64,000 nucleotides of DNA from UBA1672 sp051967755 (GCA_051967755.1 JBQDYD010000001.1:499514-563513), one strand, 5' to 3'. Counted from the first letter of the stretch, positions 1-9,126 are shown. Numbers and translations are program-made. Notes: a model not told the origin generated them from the sequence alone.

Positions 1-1
1 T

Positions 2-2344
2 ATCGAAGTGAATAACAACTTCGGCGTTGATGTTCTTGGTAACACAATAAGAAGCACAGGCCGCGCCTGGTGGTCATATGACGGCGATGGTATTGCGGTA
101 TCAAACTCTTCATTTGCAGACATCAAGTTCAATTTGGTTGAATATGCCGGCGATGACGGTGTTGATGTTGAAGGCGGTAGCTATGTCGACATTGAGAATA
201 ACCGCATCAAGCGTTCAGGTGATGATGGTATCGATGTTGAATATTCTTATAAGGTCGATGTGAAGGGCAATGATGTTTATCGCTCTGATGATGATGGTAT
301 CGAAGTGTCGTACTCTGATGGCGCAGACATTAAGTATAACGATGTTTCGAAATCAGGCGATGACGGTATTGATCTGTATCGCAGCGCATATGCGGATATT
401 GAGCGTAACGACGTAAGATCTTCTGGTGATGACGGTATTGTCGCGGAAAGATCTTATGCGGTTGATATCAAGCAGAACCATGTGCATGGTGCATGGGATG
501 AGGGTATCGAGGTGCGCTTTAGCAATCAGGCGGACGTGATCGGTAATGATGTTCACTATGTTGGTGATAACGGCATCTATGTTTATAAGTCTGCTTATTC
601 TGATGTGATTGGTAATGACGTTCACAGTGTTGCTGGTAACGGTATTTATGTATCGGGTTCTGACTTCACAGATATTCTGTGGAATGAGATCAGCAATACA
701 GGTGAGCACGGTATTAAGGTGAACCCGTCTGATTACGTTGATATTGGCTTTAACCGCATTCATGATGCCGGTTGGGATGGTATTTTCGTTGATGGTGGTG
801 TCTATGCCGACATTTACGGTAACCATGTGCACCGCGTTGGTGATGACGGTATCGATGTAGATGGTAATTACGGCGTTGATATTATTGGTAACACAATAAG
901 AAGCACAGGCCGTGCCTTTTGGTCTTATGATGGTAACGGCATTGAAGTGTCAGGTAGCCCGAATGCAGATATTATCTTTAATCAGGTTCTGTTTGCGGGT
1001 GATGACGGTATCGATGTGAATGCACAAGGCGAAACAAATATCATTGGTAATCTGGTCTACGGTTCCGGCGACGATGGTATTGATGTAAGCGCGGCCGGTG
1101 GCTATGGATCGCCTTCTGTGCCATTGCAACAGACATCTTTGGATGCTGTCTCCGGTTACGGTAATTCGGTTGTGATTGCGTATAACGCGGTCAGCAATTC
1201 AGGTGATGATGGTATCCATGTTAGCGGCGGTGACCTCTATTATGATATTCCGTTATTCAGCGCGCCTTTGCAGTTGGTTTCCGGTTCAACTAACTCTGTT
1301 GTTATCTCTCGTAACTATGTAAATAATTCGGGCGGTGACGGTATTCAAACAATGAATATCGATGAATTGAGTGTAACGGACAACCTTGTGAGAAATAGCT
1401 ATGAGCATGGTCTTTATATTTCCGGCGCATATAACGGTTATGTGGAGTTCCAAGGGAATACATTCGAAGATAACGGTCAGTTCAGTGAATCTGCGCAGGC
1501 ACGCTTTGAAAGTGGTGATATTGATATGAGTGATTTGGAAAGACCAAATACATTCATCAATACAACAGGCATTCCTGCAACGGCAATGCAGTTCGATGAT
1601 ATCTCTGCGTTTTATAATGACAGCCCTGTAAATGACGGTCCTACGGATGAGATTCCAACGGGTGAGACTGATCTGCCGCAGTTGGCCGCGTTGGTTGCGC
1701 AGCCATCTACAGGGGGCACAGGACTTCGCATTGTTGGTGAAACTCTTGGGTCAACTGTATTTGAGGGATATCAACCTGATGGGAGCTTCTATGTTCGTTT
1801 TGAGGATGGGTCTATTCTAGATCCGCTTACGAATGAGCCAATCATTATTGATGGTACGGATGCATCATTTGATGGTGTTGTACCGGGAACATTCCCTGGT
1901 GAAGTGCTTCCTTTGTCTACATTGCAATTTATTGAAGATCGTCTTTATGACGCCGACGATGAAACGGTAGATGGTCGTGGTCAGATCTTCGTTGGGTTTG
2001 CGCCGGATCCATTGACATTGGATAATCAGCAGGACTTCCTTCGTGAATTTGATGCGGACAGACAGTTAAATAATGTTGCAAGCGTTAGAATTAATGGTCT
2101 TCCATCAACAGGCGGTGGTTTGGGTAACCTGAACAATATTGCACCGAATGCAGGTGGCGAAGGGGAGGGTGAGAGCTCTAATCTTGCTAATATTGAGCCA
2201 AATGCCGGTGATTCCGTGCAGGAGGTAACCTGCTTGGCTGATGCTGTGTCTGCGTTGGGACAGGGTGCGGTTAACTATAACTTTGGCGGTACGTTCGAGG
2301 ATGGTATCGCGTCTACGGAAAGCTGTGCTTCTGCAGAGTTATAA
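2..2344 (+). CDS. Secreted right-handed parallel beta-helix repeat protein (5' truncated by window)
   Basis: The open frame is already running at base 2, so the true start and any signal peptide lie outside the window. The first about 530 residues are tandem units of roughly 23-25 residues built around G-D-D-G-I-D-V, then V/A-D-I and N-x-V, the pattern of NosD/pectate-lyase-like right-handed beta-helices. The second part (from about residue 540) has no repeat and ends in a Gly/Asn-rich stretch with two or three Cys. A surface or secreted adhesin or carbohydrate-binding role is inference; no catalytic residues of a lyase were recognised. An in-frame DNA duplication is visible: bases 36-68 recur nearly unchanged at 885-917, 283 codons apart. 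It is followed by a good intrinsic terminator. Confidence 0.75.
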   Translation: MEVNNNFGVDVLGNTIRSTGRAWWSYDGDGIAVSNSSFADIKFNLVEYAGDDGVDVEGGSYVDIENNRIKRSGDDGIDVEYSYKVDVKGNDVYRSDDDGIEVSYSDGADIKYNDVSKSGDDGIDLYRSAYADIERNDVRSSGDDGIVAERSYAVDIKQNHVHGAWDEGIEVRFSNQADVIGNDVHYVGDNGIYVYKSAYSDVIGNDVHSVAGNGIYVSGSDFTDILWNEISNTGEHGIKVNPSDYVDIGFNRIHDAGWDGIFVDGGVYADIYGNHVHRVGDDGIDVDGNYGVDIIGNTIRSTGRAFWSYDGNGIEVSGSPNADIIFNQVLFAGDDGIDVNAQGETNIIGNLVYGSGDDGIDVSAAGGYGSPSVPLQQTSLDAVSGYGNSVVIAYNAVSNSGDDGIHVSGGDLYYDIPLFSAPLQLVSGSTNSVVISRNYVNNSGGDGIQTMNIDELSVTDNLVRNSYEHGLYISGAYNGYVEFQGNTFEDNGQFSESAQARFESGDIDMSDLERPNTFINTTGIPATAMQFDDISAFYNDSPVNDGPTDEIPTGETDLPQLAALVAQPSTGGTGLRIVGETLGSTVFEGYQPDGSFYVRFEDGSILDPLTNEPIIIDGTDASFDGVVPGTFPGEVLPLSTLQFIEDRLYDADDETVDGRGQIFVGFAPDPLTLDNQQDFLREFDADRQLNNVASVRINGLPSTGGGLGNLNNIAPNAGGEGEGESSNLANIEPNAGDSVQEVTCLADAVSALGQGAVNYNFGGTFEDGIASTESCASAEL

Positions 2345-2370
2345 AAAGACCAAACTTTAAGATTTGTTTT

Positions 2371-2406
2371 TTAAGCCCCGATATTTTTATTGGGGCTTAA
2401 CTTTTT
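2371..2406 (+). terminator. Intrinsic terminator of the beta-helix gene
   Basis: A stem AAGCCCC/GGGGCTT with a 12-base AT-rich loop is followed by CTTTTT, 30 bases after the stop codon of the beta-helix gene. This is a textbook Rho-independent terminator. Confidence 0.85.
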
Positions 2407-2562
2407 ATTAGAGATAGTCTAGTTTAATAAAAAATCTTGCATTTAAGGGTGTAAATGCGCTTAGATGTTAGAAATTTTTTTGTATTACAGGGGGTTGCAC
2501 TTGGGCGATTTTCTGTCAATATAGTTCAAATTGATTAATATCAATAGAGTTAGGCATTAAAT

Positions 2563-3183
2563 ATGTACCACGACGATAATTGGAATGAAGTTACAGGTGA
2601 TGAGCTTGCTGGGTTCCTTGATAAGATTAACCCGATTGATGGTAAATACCGTACTTCACCGACAAGCACTCAGGTTGCATGGCGCACCCTTCCATTCTAT
2701 GAGAGTGTGGCTCTAATCCGTGTTAAAGACCCGAACTGGGTTAACAAGAAAATGACAATTTATTACCTGACGGATCAGGGAAATCTATTCAGATTGAACG
2801 GTACATCACCGCCAATTCACGAAGTAAACAGCAAGGCTCCGATTAAAGTTAATGAAGACAATGTTCTTGATTATCTGCGTTTCTTCTGCTTTTTCGTTCG
2901 TGGTGATGAAGGCCCGTTTTATATCGCAGAAGATATTACAGATGCGAATTTGCCTCAGGAAATGGATGCGACAACACAATCTGTTGTTGAGGGGACAATT
3001 CGTCCGGCCAGTTTCGAAGGCATGAATGAGCAAGGCCACTTCCTGTGTGATGCGGTTGTGTTTTATTCGAACGCTTTGTTCATCGCCAACTTTGCGGTTC
3101 AGCAAAGCGGTATGATTGAAATGTTGAATGATGAGCCGATCGCAGGTGACTTGACGTCTAAGGTTGAGCAACCAATCGCGTAA
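2563..3183 (+). CDS. Hypothetical protein, 206 aa
   Basis: The product is soluble, without a signal peptide or membrane segment, rich in aromatic residues, and has no motif that I recognise. The ATG at 2563 is the first in the frame and no strong Shine-Dalgarno precedes it. The frame is well used and bounded by terminators on both sides (2371-2406 and 3211-3240), so the gene appears to be a single transcription unit. The preceding 218 bases are AT-rich and probably hold its promoter. No function is proposed. Confidence 0.7.
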   Translation: MYHDDNWNEVTGDELAGFLDKINPIDGKYRTSPTSTQVAWRTLPFYESVALIRVKDPNWVNKKMTIYYLTDQGNLFRLNGTSPPIHEVNSKAPIKVNEDNVLDYLRFFCFFVRGDEGPFYIAEDITDANLPQEMDATTQSVVEGTIRPASFEGMNEQGHFLCDAVVFYSNALFIANFAVQQSGMIEMLNDEPIAGDLTSKVEQPIA

Positions 3184-3210
3184 CGCCTTTATCCATATTC
3201 ATAGAAAATA

Positions 3211-3240
3211 TTAAGGCCACGAATTTTGTGGCCTTTTATT
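3211..3240. terminator. Bidirectional intrinsic terminator
   Basis: Stem AAGGCCAC/GTGGCCTT with loop GAATTTT, flanked by A-rich sequence on the left and TTTTATT on the right. It lies between the 206-aa gene (+) and the convergent P-II gene (-), so it can serve both. Confidence 0.85.
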
Positions 3241-3269
3241 ATGCTTTATTCTGATTGGATTGCGTCGCT

Positions 3270-3611
3270 TTATTGTAACGCTTCGTCACCTTCTTCGCCT
3301 GTGCGAATGCGGATTGCGCGCTCTATATTATAGACGAAGATTTTTCCATCGCCGATACGTCCTGTTTCTGATGCGCCTTGGATAGTGCTCACAACCTTGT
3401 CGACATCTGCGTCTGGAACAACCAGTTCAATTTTGACTTTCGGCAGAAAGCTCACGGAGTGATCTTTTGCGTGGTAATTTTCTGTTTGGCCTTTTTGGCG
3501 TCCAAATCCTTTAACCTCTGACACCGTTAACCCTTCGATGCCATGCTCGGTTAGAGCTTTGCGGACATCGTCCAATTTAAACGGTTTAATAACGGCCATG
3601 ATCATTTTCAT
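3270..3611 (-). CDS. P-II nitrogen regulatory protein with a variant T-loop
   Basis: A 113-aa protein aligning end to end with GlnB/GlnK: MKMIMAVIKPFKLDDV at the N-terminus, GFGRQKGQTE leading into the T-loop, FLPKVKIEL after it, and the GRIGDGKIFV and IRIRTGE blocks that line the ATP/2-oxoglutarate site. P-II trimers sense ATP/ADP and 2-oxoglutarate and control GlnA adenylylation, NtrB or AmtB. In canonical P-II the T-loop carries Tyr51, the uridylylation site. Counting from Met1, this protein has His at position 51 (HAKDH in place of RGAEY), while Tyr46 is kept. It stands alone, without glnA or amtB beside it. Whether it is a housekeeping P-II or a specialised paralogue cannot be decided from the window. 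Confidence 0.92.
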   Translation of the reverse strand: MKMIMAVIKPFKLDDVRKALTEHGIEGLTVSEVKGFGRQKGQTENYHAKDHSVSFLPKVKIELVVPDADVDKVVSTIQGASETGRIGDGKIFVYNIERAIRIRTGEEGDEALQ

Positions 3612-3715
3612 GATAAGTGTATCCTGTGTATCTTCACTATAAATGCTTTACGAAGCGTTCCTCACAGTAGTAGATTGGCCTAGAAATTCAAGTGTGAATT
3701 TATCAGGTGGTTATT

Positions 3716-4912
3716 ATGGCAAGCAGTGACAAGTATGATGTGATTATTTTGGGCGGCGGTTTGGCGGGGCTTTCGCTTTCGTGTTTGCTGGGAAAGGTTG
3801 ATGGTTTGCGCGTTGCCTGTATTGATCGTGATGACCCCACCACGTTGATGAATGCGGATGAGCGTACCACCGCCATCTCATATGGATCTTCTAAGATGTT
3901 AAGTCGTGCCGATGTATGGGCGGAGATAGAGGATAAGGGCTGCCCCATTAGGGATATTGAAATTCTTGACGGGAATAGCCCTGTCCTGCTTCGATTCCTG
4001 AGTTCTGAAGTCGAAGATAAAAGTTTCGGCTGGATTGTATCTAATAAGCATATACGTCAATGTTTGATGGCACGTATGAAGGAATTGCAAAATGTCGATC
4101 ATATCGCACCGGCGCTTGCGGCAGATTTTAAGGTTAATGAGGGTCAGGCTGGTGTTATCTTAAAAGATGGCCGCACGATAACGGCGTCTTTGATTGTTGG
4201 TGCTGACGGTCGCGGGTCTTCATTAAGGGATTTTATGGATGTTGATGTCAGGTCTTGGGACTATAATCAACGCGCCGTGGTGTGTTTCGTTGTTCATGAA
4301 AACCCGCATCATAATAAGGCGGTTGAGCATTTTTGGCCCAAAGGCCCTTTTGCGATTTTACCGATGAATGATTTAGAAGGTGGTCGCCATTGCTCTTCTC
4401 TTGTGTTTACGGAGCATAATACAAAACGCCATTCGCTCATGGATTTAAGTGATGAGGAATTTAAGGCAGAGGTTGAGCGGCGCTTTCCTGAAAGCTATGG
4501 GCAGGTTGAGATTTTGGATAATAAGCGTATGGGCTATCCGCTTTCGCTTGTTCATGCGGCTGATTATATATCAGACCGTATGGTTTTGGTGGCGGATGCG
4601 GCGCACGGCATTCACCCGATTGCGGGCCAAGGGCTTAATCTTGGTTTTCGGGACTTGGGTGTACTCTCGCAATTGATTGAAGAGGCGCATGCGAAAGGTC
4701 AAGATATTGGCGCAAAGTCGCTTCTGCTGTCGTATCAGCGTAAGCGCAGGCCTGATAATATGGCCATGGTCGCGGTGACTGATGGGTTGGTGCGTTTGTT
4801 TTCAAATGATGTTTTGCCTGTAAAACTTATGCGCCGCGCAGGGTTAAAAGCAGTCTCGCGCATAGGGGTGGCCAAAAAATTCTTTATGAATCAGGCAATG
4901 GGGCGCAAATAA
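3716..4912 (+). CDS. UbiH/UbiF/Coq6-family FAD-dependent hydroxylase
   Basis: A flavoprotein aromatic hydroxylase of the UbiH/COQ6 family, which hydroxylates the ring of ubiquinone precursors at the inner membrane. The Rossmann FAD site is at residues about 9-20 (IILGGGLAGLSLS), the middle DG motif is IVGADGRGS, and the C-terminal FAD block is VLVADAAHGIHPIAGQGLN. About 398 residues is the normal length. I chose the ATG at 3716 over an in-frame GTG at 3707 because AGGTGG lies 5-6 bases upstream of that ATG. Which ring position it acts on (UbiH, UbiF or UbiI-like) cannot be read from sequence alone. It is separated by 130 bases from rpmH, which has its own promoter. Confidence 0.85.
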   Translation: MASSDKYDVIILGGGLAGLSLSCLLGKVDGLRVACIDRDDPTTLMNADERTTAISYGSSKMLSRADVWAEIEDKGCPIRDIEILDGNSPVLLRFLSSEVEDKSFGWIVSNKHIRQCLMARMKELQNVDHIAPALAADFKVNEGQAGVILKDGRTITASLIVGADGRGSSLRDFMDVDVRSWDYNQRAVVCFVVHENPHHNKAVEHFWPKGPFAILPMNDLEGGRHCSSLVFTEHNTKRHSLMDLSDEEFKAEVERRFPESYGQVEILDNKRMGYPLSLVHAADYISDRMVLVADAAHGIHPIAGQGLNLGFRDLGVLSQLIEEAHAKGQDIGAKSLLLSYQRKRRPDNMAMVAVTDGLVRLFSNDVLPVKLMRRAGLKAVSRIGVAKKFFMNQAMGRK

Positions 4913-4926
4913 ATGCTCTGATTCAT

Positions 4927-4955
4927 TTGACAGGGTGATCAGAAGTGGTTATAAA
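4927..4955 (+). promoter_or_regulatory. Sigma70-type promoter for rpmH operon
   Basis: TTGACA (4927-4932), a 17-base spacer, and TATAAA (4950-4955) form a near-consensus housekeeping promoter 88 bases upstream of rpmH. It is the only such match in the gap and probably drives rpmH-rnpA-yidD-yidC-engB. Confidence 0.8.
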
Positions 4956-5042
4956 CGTCCATCCTAAGGGAATAAGAGAATTTTAAGCATCTTCCACAAG
5001 AAATTTAGAAGATGCCGATTAGAGAATTAAAGAGGTAATAAA

Positions 5043-5177
5043 ATGAAACGTACATTTCAGCCAAGTCGCATCGTTCGTGCCCGCCGCCACGGTTTCCGTG
5101 CCCGTATGGCTGACAAGAATGGCCGCGCTGTTCTTGCTCGTCGTCGCGCAAAAGGCCGTAAGCGTCTAAGCGCTTAA
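5043..5177 (+). CDS. rpmH: 50S ribosomal protein L34
   Basis: A 44-aa basic protein starting MKRTFQPSRIVRARRHGFRAR and ending GRKRLSA, which matches L34 over its whole length. It is a small protein of the 50S subunit. The ATG is preceded by AAAGAGGTAATAAA, giving a usable Shine-Dalgarno. It is the first gene of the conserved rpmH-rnpA-yidD-yidC operon; rnpA starts 6 bases after the stop. Confidence 0.97.
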   Translation: MKRTFQPSRIVRARRHGFRARMADKNGRAVLARRRAKGRKRLSA

Positions 5178-5183
5178 TCACGC

Positions 5184-5582
5184 ATGCATACACGAAAAAA
5201 GGATCTGGCAGGGTTGATAACGCTGGCAGATCGTCGTGATTTTCTAGATATACAATCAAATGGTAAGAAGTGGGTCGCCGGCGGCCTGATTTTACAGGTC
5301 AAGGAGAATAGCCTTGGCCTTAAGCGTATTGGCTTTACGGTCAGTAAGCGTGTTGATAAATCTGCTGTTAAGCGTAACCGCATTAAACGCAGATTGCGCG
5401 CCGTTGCGGCGGATGTCATCAGCGCGCATGCCAAGTGTGGTTGTGATTATATTTTGGTCGGGAAGCGTTCTACGCCTGACCGTTCTTATGCGACACTTGT
5501 AAATGATTTAAAATGGTGTTTGAAAAAGACCGGATATTATCATAAAACAGTGCGTGATAATGAAACTGACGGTAATGATTGA
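5184..5582 (+). CDS. rnpA: Ribonuclease P protein component
   Basis: A 132-aa basic protein carrying the RNase P protein signature near residues 50-75 (RIGFTVSKRV..SAVKRNRIKRRLRA), which binds the leader of precursor tRNA together with the M1 RNA. The region N-terminal to the signature contains the LTLADRRDF-like segment usual for the family (here ITLADRRDFLD). Length is normal. It sits 6 bases after rpmH and 3 bases before yidD, so translation is probably coupled. The C-terminal about 25 residues are Asp/Asn-rich and not part of the fold. Confidence 0.95.
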   Translation: MHTRKKDLAGLITLADRRDFLDIQSNGKKWVAGGLILQVKENSLGLKRIGFTVSKRVDKSAVKRNRIKRRLRAVAADVISAHAKCGCDYILVGKRSTPDRSYATLVNDLKWCLKKTGYYHKTVRDNETDGND

Positions 5583-5585
5583 GGC

Positions 5586-5861
5586 ATGACACGGCTTTTC
5601 CGCTTTCTCATCAGAGTGTATTCGGTTATTGTTTCGCCTTTATTGGGGCGTAATTGCAGATATCATCCGACATGTTCTGCGTATGCTGATGAGGCTTTGA
5701 AAAAGCACGGCTCTCTTAAGGGGGGGTATTTGACATTCAGGCGTGTATCCAGATGTCATCCATGGTGTAAACACGATTATCATGATCCGGTTCCAGAAGA
5801 TTTTTCGTGGAAGCAAAAAAAGAAACATGACGACAATAATAATCGCCAAACTGTAAATTGA
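5586..5861 (+). CDS. yidD: Membrane protein insertion efficiency factor YidD
   Basis: A 91-aa protein with the family core: an amphipathic N-terminal helix (LFRFLIRVYSVIVSPLLG), then CRYHPTCSAYADEAL with the two conserved Cys, then GGYLTFRRVSRCHPW. YidD assists YidC-dependent insertion at the inner membrane, and its gene lies between rnpA and yidC as usual. The last 25 residues are Lys/Asn/Asp-rich and look like a disordered tail. Confidence 0.95.
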   Translation: MTRLFRFLIRVYSVIVSPLLGRNCRYHPTCSAYADEALKKHGSLKGGYLTFRRVSRCHPWCKHDYHDPVPEDFSWKQKKKHDDNNNRQTVN

Positions 5862-5882
5862 ATAAGAAGGCTATAGTTTAAG

Positions 5883-7808
5883 ATGAATAACAAAAAAGAC
5901 CAGATGCATCCGGAAGATGTAAAAAATCTGATTATTTTCCTGATTGCGTCTATGGCAATTTGGTTCTTGTTTAATACGTTTATTCTCAATCCTAAAACGA
6001 AAGAGATGAAAGAGGCCAAGAAGGCGCGTGCTGAGCTTCTTTTAAAAGACCCCTCATTATTGGAAGATGTAAAAATTCTGCCGCGCGCAGAAGTTATTGC
6101 GCAGGAAAAGCGTATTACGTTCGAAAATTCCCAAGTTTCGGGGACAATTCCCCTAAAGGGCGCGGTTCTGGATGATTTAAGTTTGAATCAGTATTTCAAA
6201 ACGCTTGAGAAAAAAGAAAAAGTAAATGTTCTTACACCTGATCAAGCCGACGGCACGCGTTACGTGAATTATGGCTGGGTGAGCCGTGATAAAAATATTA
6301 AACTCCCGGATGCCAATACGGTATGGAGTGTACGTGATAATGATGTTCTAAAGCCTGATTTACCTGTCACGTTATTTTGGGATAACGGTCAAGGCGTTGT
6401 GTTTGAACGTGAATTATCAATTGATGATGAGTTTGTTTTTAAAATCACGCAGCGCGTTATTAATAATTCAGGCAGTTATGTGCGCCTTCATCCATTTGGT
6501 CTTGTGACGCAAACAAACCTTCCGCCCGGCCCGCCGCCGCGCTGGATCGCCTATGAAGGACCTATGGGTTTTATCGGGGATTCTCTGGAGCACATGTCAT
6601 ATACCACCATGCCGAAAGAGCAGGATAAGAAAATTGAAGCATCCCAGGGTTGGATCGGATTTTCCGATAAATATTGGATGACGGCACTTATGCCTCAGCA
6701 AGGGATGGTCACAAAATACCGTTTTAAGTATACGGCAGATGTGATCAAGGACAAAAACCATAAATTCCAGACGGATTTTACCGGGGATGAGGTCATCATA
6801 GATAACGGTAGTCAGGAGGAATATACACACCACCTTTATGTGGGTGCGAAAAAGGTTTTAACACTTGAAAAATACCAAGAGGAATTGGGTGTTCCTAATT
6901 TAGATTTGGCCGTTGATTTTGGCTGGTTCTGGTTCTTTACTTACCCGTTCTTCCTTGCGCTGCATTATTTGGGTCTTTTTGTCGGTAATATGGGTGTGGC
7001 TATTATTCTTCTAACGATTGTTTTGCGAAGTGCTGTATTTCCGCTTACGCGTGTGTCTTATCATTCCTTTGCTAAAATGAAGGTTGTTGCTCCGCAAATT
7101 ACTGAGCTCCGTGATAAATATGCGGACGATAAGGAAAAGCTTCAGGCGGAAATCGTGCAGCTTTATCAGAAGGAAGGCGTAAACCCTATGTCTGGTTGTT
7201 TGCCGATCGTGGCACAAATTCCGATATTCTTTGCATTTTACAAGGTGATTCTGATTACAATAGAGATTCGTCATGCGCCGTTTTTTGGTTGGATTCAAGA
7301 CTTGTCAGAGCATGACCCGACCAGTGTGTTTAATCTGTTTGGCTTCTTGCCATACGATGTTTCATTCTTGCCGACAATTGGTGTGTGGCCATGCATGATG
7401 CTTGTCGCCATGCTTATTCAGAAAAAGCTGAACCCGCCTCCGCAAGACTCGACGCAGCGCTTTATGATGAATATTTTCCCGTTCTTCATTACTATGGTTA
7501 TGGCGAAGTTTGCGTCAGGCCTTGTGATTTACTGGACGTTGAGTGCGACTTTATCAGTGATGCAGCAGGCCTATATCATGCGTTCTATGGGCGTGCCGAT
7601 ATATCTGTTTAATAAAGATAAATTTGCGGAAGAACAGGAAAGAAAGAGCACCGAAGGCCCTGATGTTCATCCGTTGATGGAAATGGCAGAGCAAGAAGTT
7701 GAGAAGGCTATGTTTGGTGAGGGCGAAAGTGAAGACGGTGCAGATGATGAAGCGCCTAAGCAGACAATCAGCCCGCCGAAACCTAAGAAGAAAAAGAAGA
7801 AAAAATAG
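5883..7808 (+). CDS. yidC: Membrane protein insertase YidC/Oxa1
   Basis: A 641-aa Gram-negative-type YidC. It has an N-terminal membrane anchor (residues about 13-32), a periplasmic beta-supersandwich domain (about 60-350), and the conserved C-terminal insertase core with five membrane segments. That core includes GVAIILLTIVLRSAVFPLTR, which carries the hydrophilic-groove Arg, plus PMSGCLPIVAQIPIFFAFYKV and the late helices around residues 520-570. It inserts and folds inner-membrane proteins, alone or with SecYEG. The tail is acidic and then Lys-rich (PKKKKKKK at the end), consistent with ribosome binding. It follows yidD by 21 bases. Confidence 0.96.
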   Translation: MNNKKDQMHPEDVKNLIIFLIASMAIWFLFNTFILNPKTKEMKEAKKARAELLLKDPSLLEDVKILPRAEVIAQEKRITFENSQVSGTIPLKGAVLDDLSLNQYFKTLEKKEKVNVLTPDQADGTRYVNYGWVSRDKNIKLPDANTVWSVRDNDVLKPDLPVTLFWDNGQGVVFERELSIDDEFVFKITQRVINNSGSYVRLHPFGLVTQTNLPPGPPPRWIAYEGPMGFIGDSLEHMSYTTMPKEQDKKIEASQGWIGFSDKYWMTALMPQQGMVTKYRFKYTADVIKDKNHKFQTDFTGDEVIIDNGSQEEYTHHLYVGAKKVLTLEKYQEELGVPNLDLAVDFGWFWFFTYPFFLALHYLGLFVGNMGVAIILLTIVLRSAVFPLTRVSYHSFAKMKVVAPQITELRDKYADDKEKLQAEIVQLYQKEGVNPMSGCLPIVAQIPIFFAFYKVILITIEIRHAPFFGWIQDLSEHDPTSVFNLFGFLPYDVSFLPTIGVWPCMMLVAMLIQKKLNPPPQDSTQRFMMNIFPFFITMVMAKFASGLVIYWTLSATLSVMQQAYIMRSMGVPIYLFNKDKFAEEQERKSTEGPDVHPLMEMAEQEVEKAMFGEGESEDGADDEAPKQTISPPKPKKKKKKK

Positions 7809-7816
7809 GCGGTCAC

Positions 7817-8452
7817 ATGGAAGAGTTTACAGCCGAAGAAATTGAAGAGGCGCGTATACTCTTCTCGGGGCCGTGTGATTTTATGCTCGGCGTGGCAGGG
7901 TTAAAACAATTGCCTGATGCCGCGATGCCGGAGGTTGCTTTTGCCGGTCGCTCCAATGTTGGTAAGTCCTCATTATTGAATGCCTTAACGGGGCGCAAGG
8001 CTTTGGCCAGAACATCGAACACCCCCGGCCGCACGCAGGAGCTGAATTTCTTTAACTTAGGTGATTTGCTATATATGGTGGATATGCCGGGTTATGGCTA
8101 CGCCAAGGTTTCTAAAGATAAGATTTCGGCTTGGACAAAGCTTATTTTTGCATACTTGAAAGGGCGCCCAACGCTACGGTGCGTTTTTATTCTTGTGGAT
8201 GCAAGGCATGGTCTAAAGCCCTCGGATACTGACCTAATGAAGATGTTGGATGAGGCCGCAGTGTCTTATCGTGTGGTTCTAACCAAGACGGATAAAGTGA
8301 AACGTGAGGGCTTGGAAAAAGTAACCGCTAAAATTCAAAAGCATGTGAAAAATCACCCCGCCGCATATCCTGAGATTACACATACCAGCAGCGTCAAAGA
8401 TTTCGGAATCGCGGAATTGAGGTGTATTATTAGATCCTACGGGCAAGCCTAG
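7817..8452 (+). CDS. engB: Ribosome biogenesis GTPase EngB (YihA/YsxC)
   Basis: A 211-aa TrmE-Era-EngA-like GTPase. G1 is GRSNVGKSSL (about residue 43), G2 lies in the TSNTPGRTQELNFF segment, G3 is VDMPGYGYA, G4 is LTKTDKV and G5 is TSSVKD. These proteins act in late 50S assembly. The gene begins 8 bases after yidC, the order seen in many alphaproteobacteria. Its stop overlaps by 4 bases the stop of the convergent pilin-like gene. Confidence 0.95.
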   Translation: MEEFTAEEIEEARILFSGPCDFMLGVAGLKQLPDAAMPEVAFAGRSNVGKSSLLNALTGRKALARTSNTPGRTQELNFFNLGDLLYMVDMPGYGYAKVSKDKISAWTKLIFAYLKGRPTLRCVFILVDARHGLKPSDTDLMKMLDEAAVSYRVVLTKTDKVKREGLEKVTAKIQKHVKNHPAAYPEITHTSSVKDFGIAELRCIIRSYGQA

Positions 8453-9126
8453 CGATCTGCGACAATCGTATAAAAGCTATATGCATTAACGGCGCTGTTG
8501 CTGACGCATAATGTGCTGTAGCCTTCACACCCCGAACAGGCAGAGATTGTCAGGTCGCTATTGGTGGATGTGTCGACAATATATCGATTCATATTCCCTG
8601 ACAGAGCCGGAATATCTGAGGACCCGGTGATTTTTTTATTAATGGTTTCACATACAGATTTTGTAATTTGGTAGGCCGTTAGAATGACATCACTTTGTGT
8701 GCTTTTCGTCCATTCCACATTATTGAAACGGCCCAAATACCAACCTGCAACGGGTGTCGTTGCGATTTGCGCTTTGATGCTATCTGGAATTTTCGCATGA
8801 GACAGCCCGCCGCCATTGGGGTGGTATACTTTATGGGCGTAAGGTGCGGTGTTAAAGCCGCTTTGGCTTGGCTTGGTGAAATCTAAATCATCAATATCAC
8901 TGCCACTGATAAGCATTTGATCGATGACTGACTTGGCTTGGGCGCTGTAGGATATCAGTTGCATCGCGTATAGTTCTTTTTGCGCGTCATCAAGTTCGGT
9001 TGTGCCTGCATTTCTGGCCTGACGGGATAAGATAAACCCAAGGCCGGCGAAAAGTGCGATGGCAATTAAAACGTAAATCAGGGCGTTCCCTTTTTCTGAG
9101 GGGCGTTTTGGGAATTTTTTGTACAT
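8449..9126 (-). CDS. Type IV prepilin-like / single-pass membrane protein
   Basis: A 225-aa protein with a basic N-terminus (MYKKFPKRPSEKG) followed by NALIYVLIAIALFAGLGFI, a hydrophobic helix of the kind seen in pseudopilins, where cleavage would fall after the Gly; the usual Glu at +5 is absent. The rest is an exported-looking Ser/Thr-rich domain with Cys residues (SACSGCEGYSTLC) that could form disulfides. I chose the ATG at 9126 because AAAGGGAAC lies upstream and the 34 residues encoded before it are not pilin-like. No pilus genes are nearby, so function is open. It is divergent from rmuC with an 86-base gap. Confidence 0.65.
   Translation of the reverse strand: MYKKFPKRPSEKGNALIYVLIAIALFAGLGFILSRQARNAGTTELDDAQKELYAMQLISYSAQAKSVIDQMLISGSDIDDLDFTKPSQSGFNTAPYAHKVYHPNGGGLSHAKIPDSIKAQIATTPVAGWYLGRFNNVEWTKSTQSDVILTAYQITKSVCETINKKITGSSDIPALSGNMNRYIVDTSTNSDLTISACSGCEGYSTLCVSNSAVNAYSFYTIVADR

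Noticed and set aside
353..832. 159-codon ORF opposite the beta-helix gene
   Set aside because: It is a mirror of the repeat array, with product rich in I/N/T and no ribosome site.
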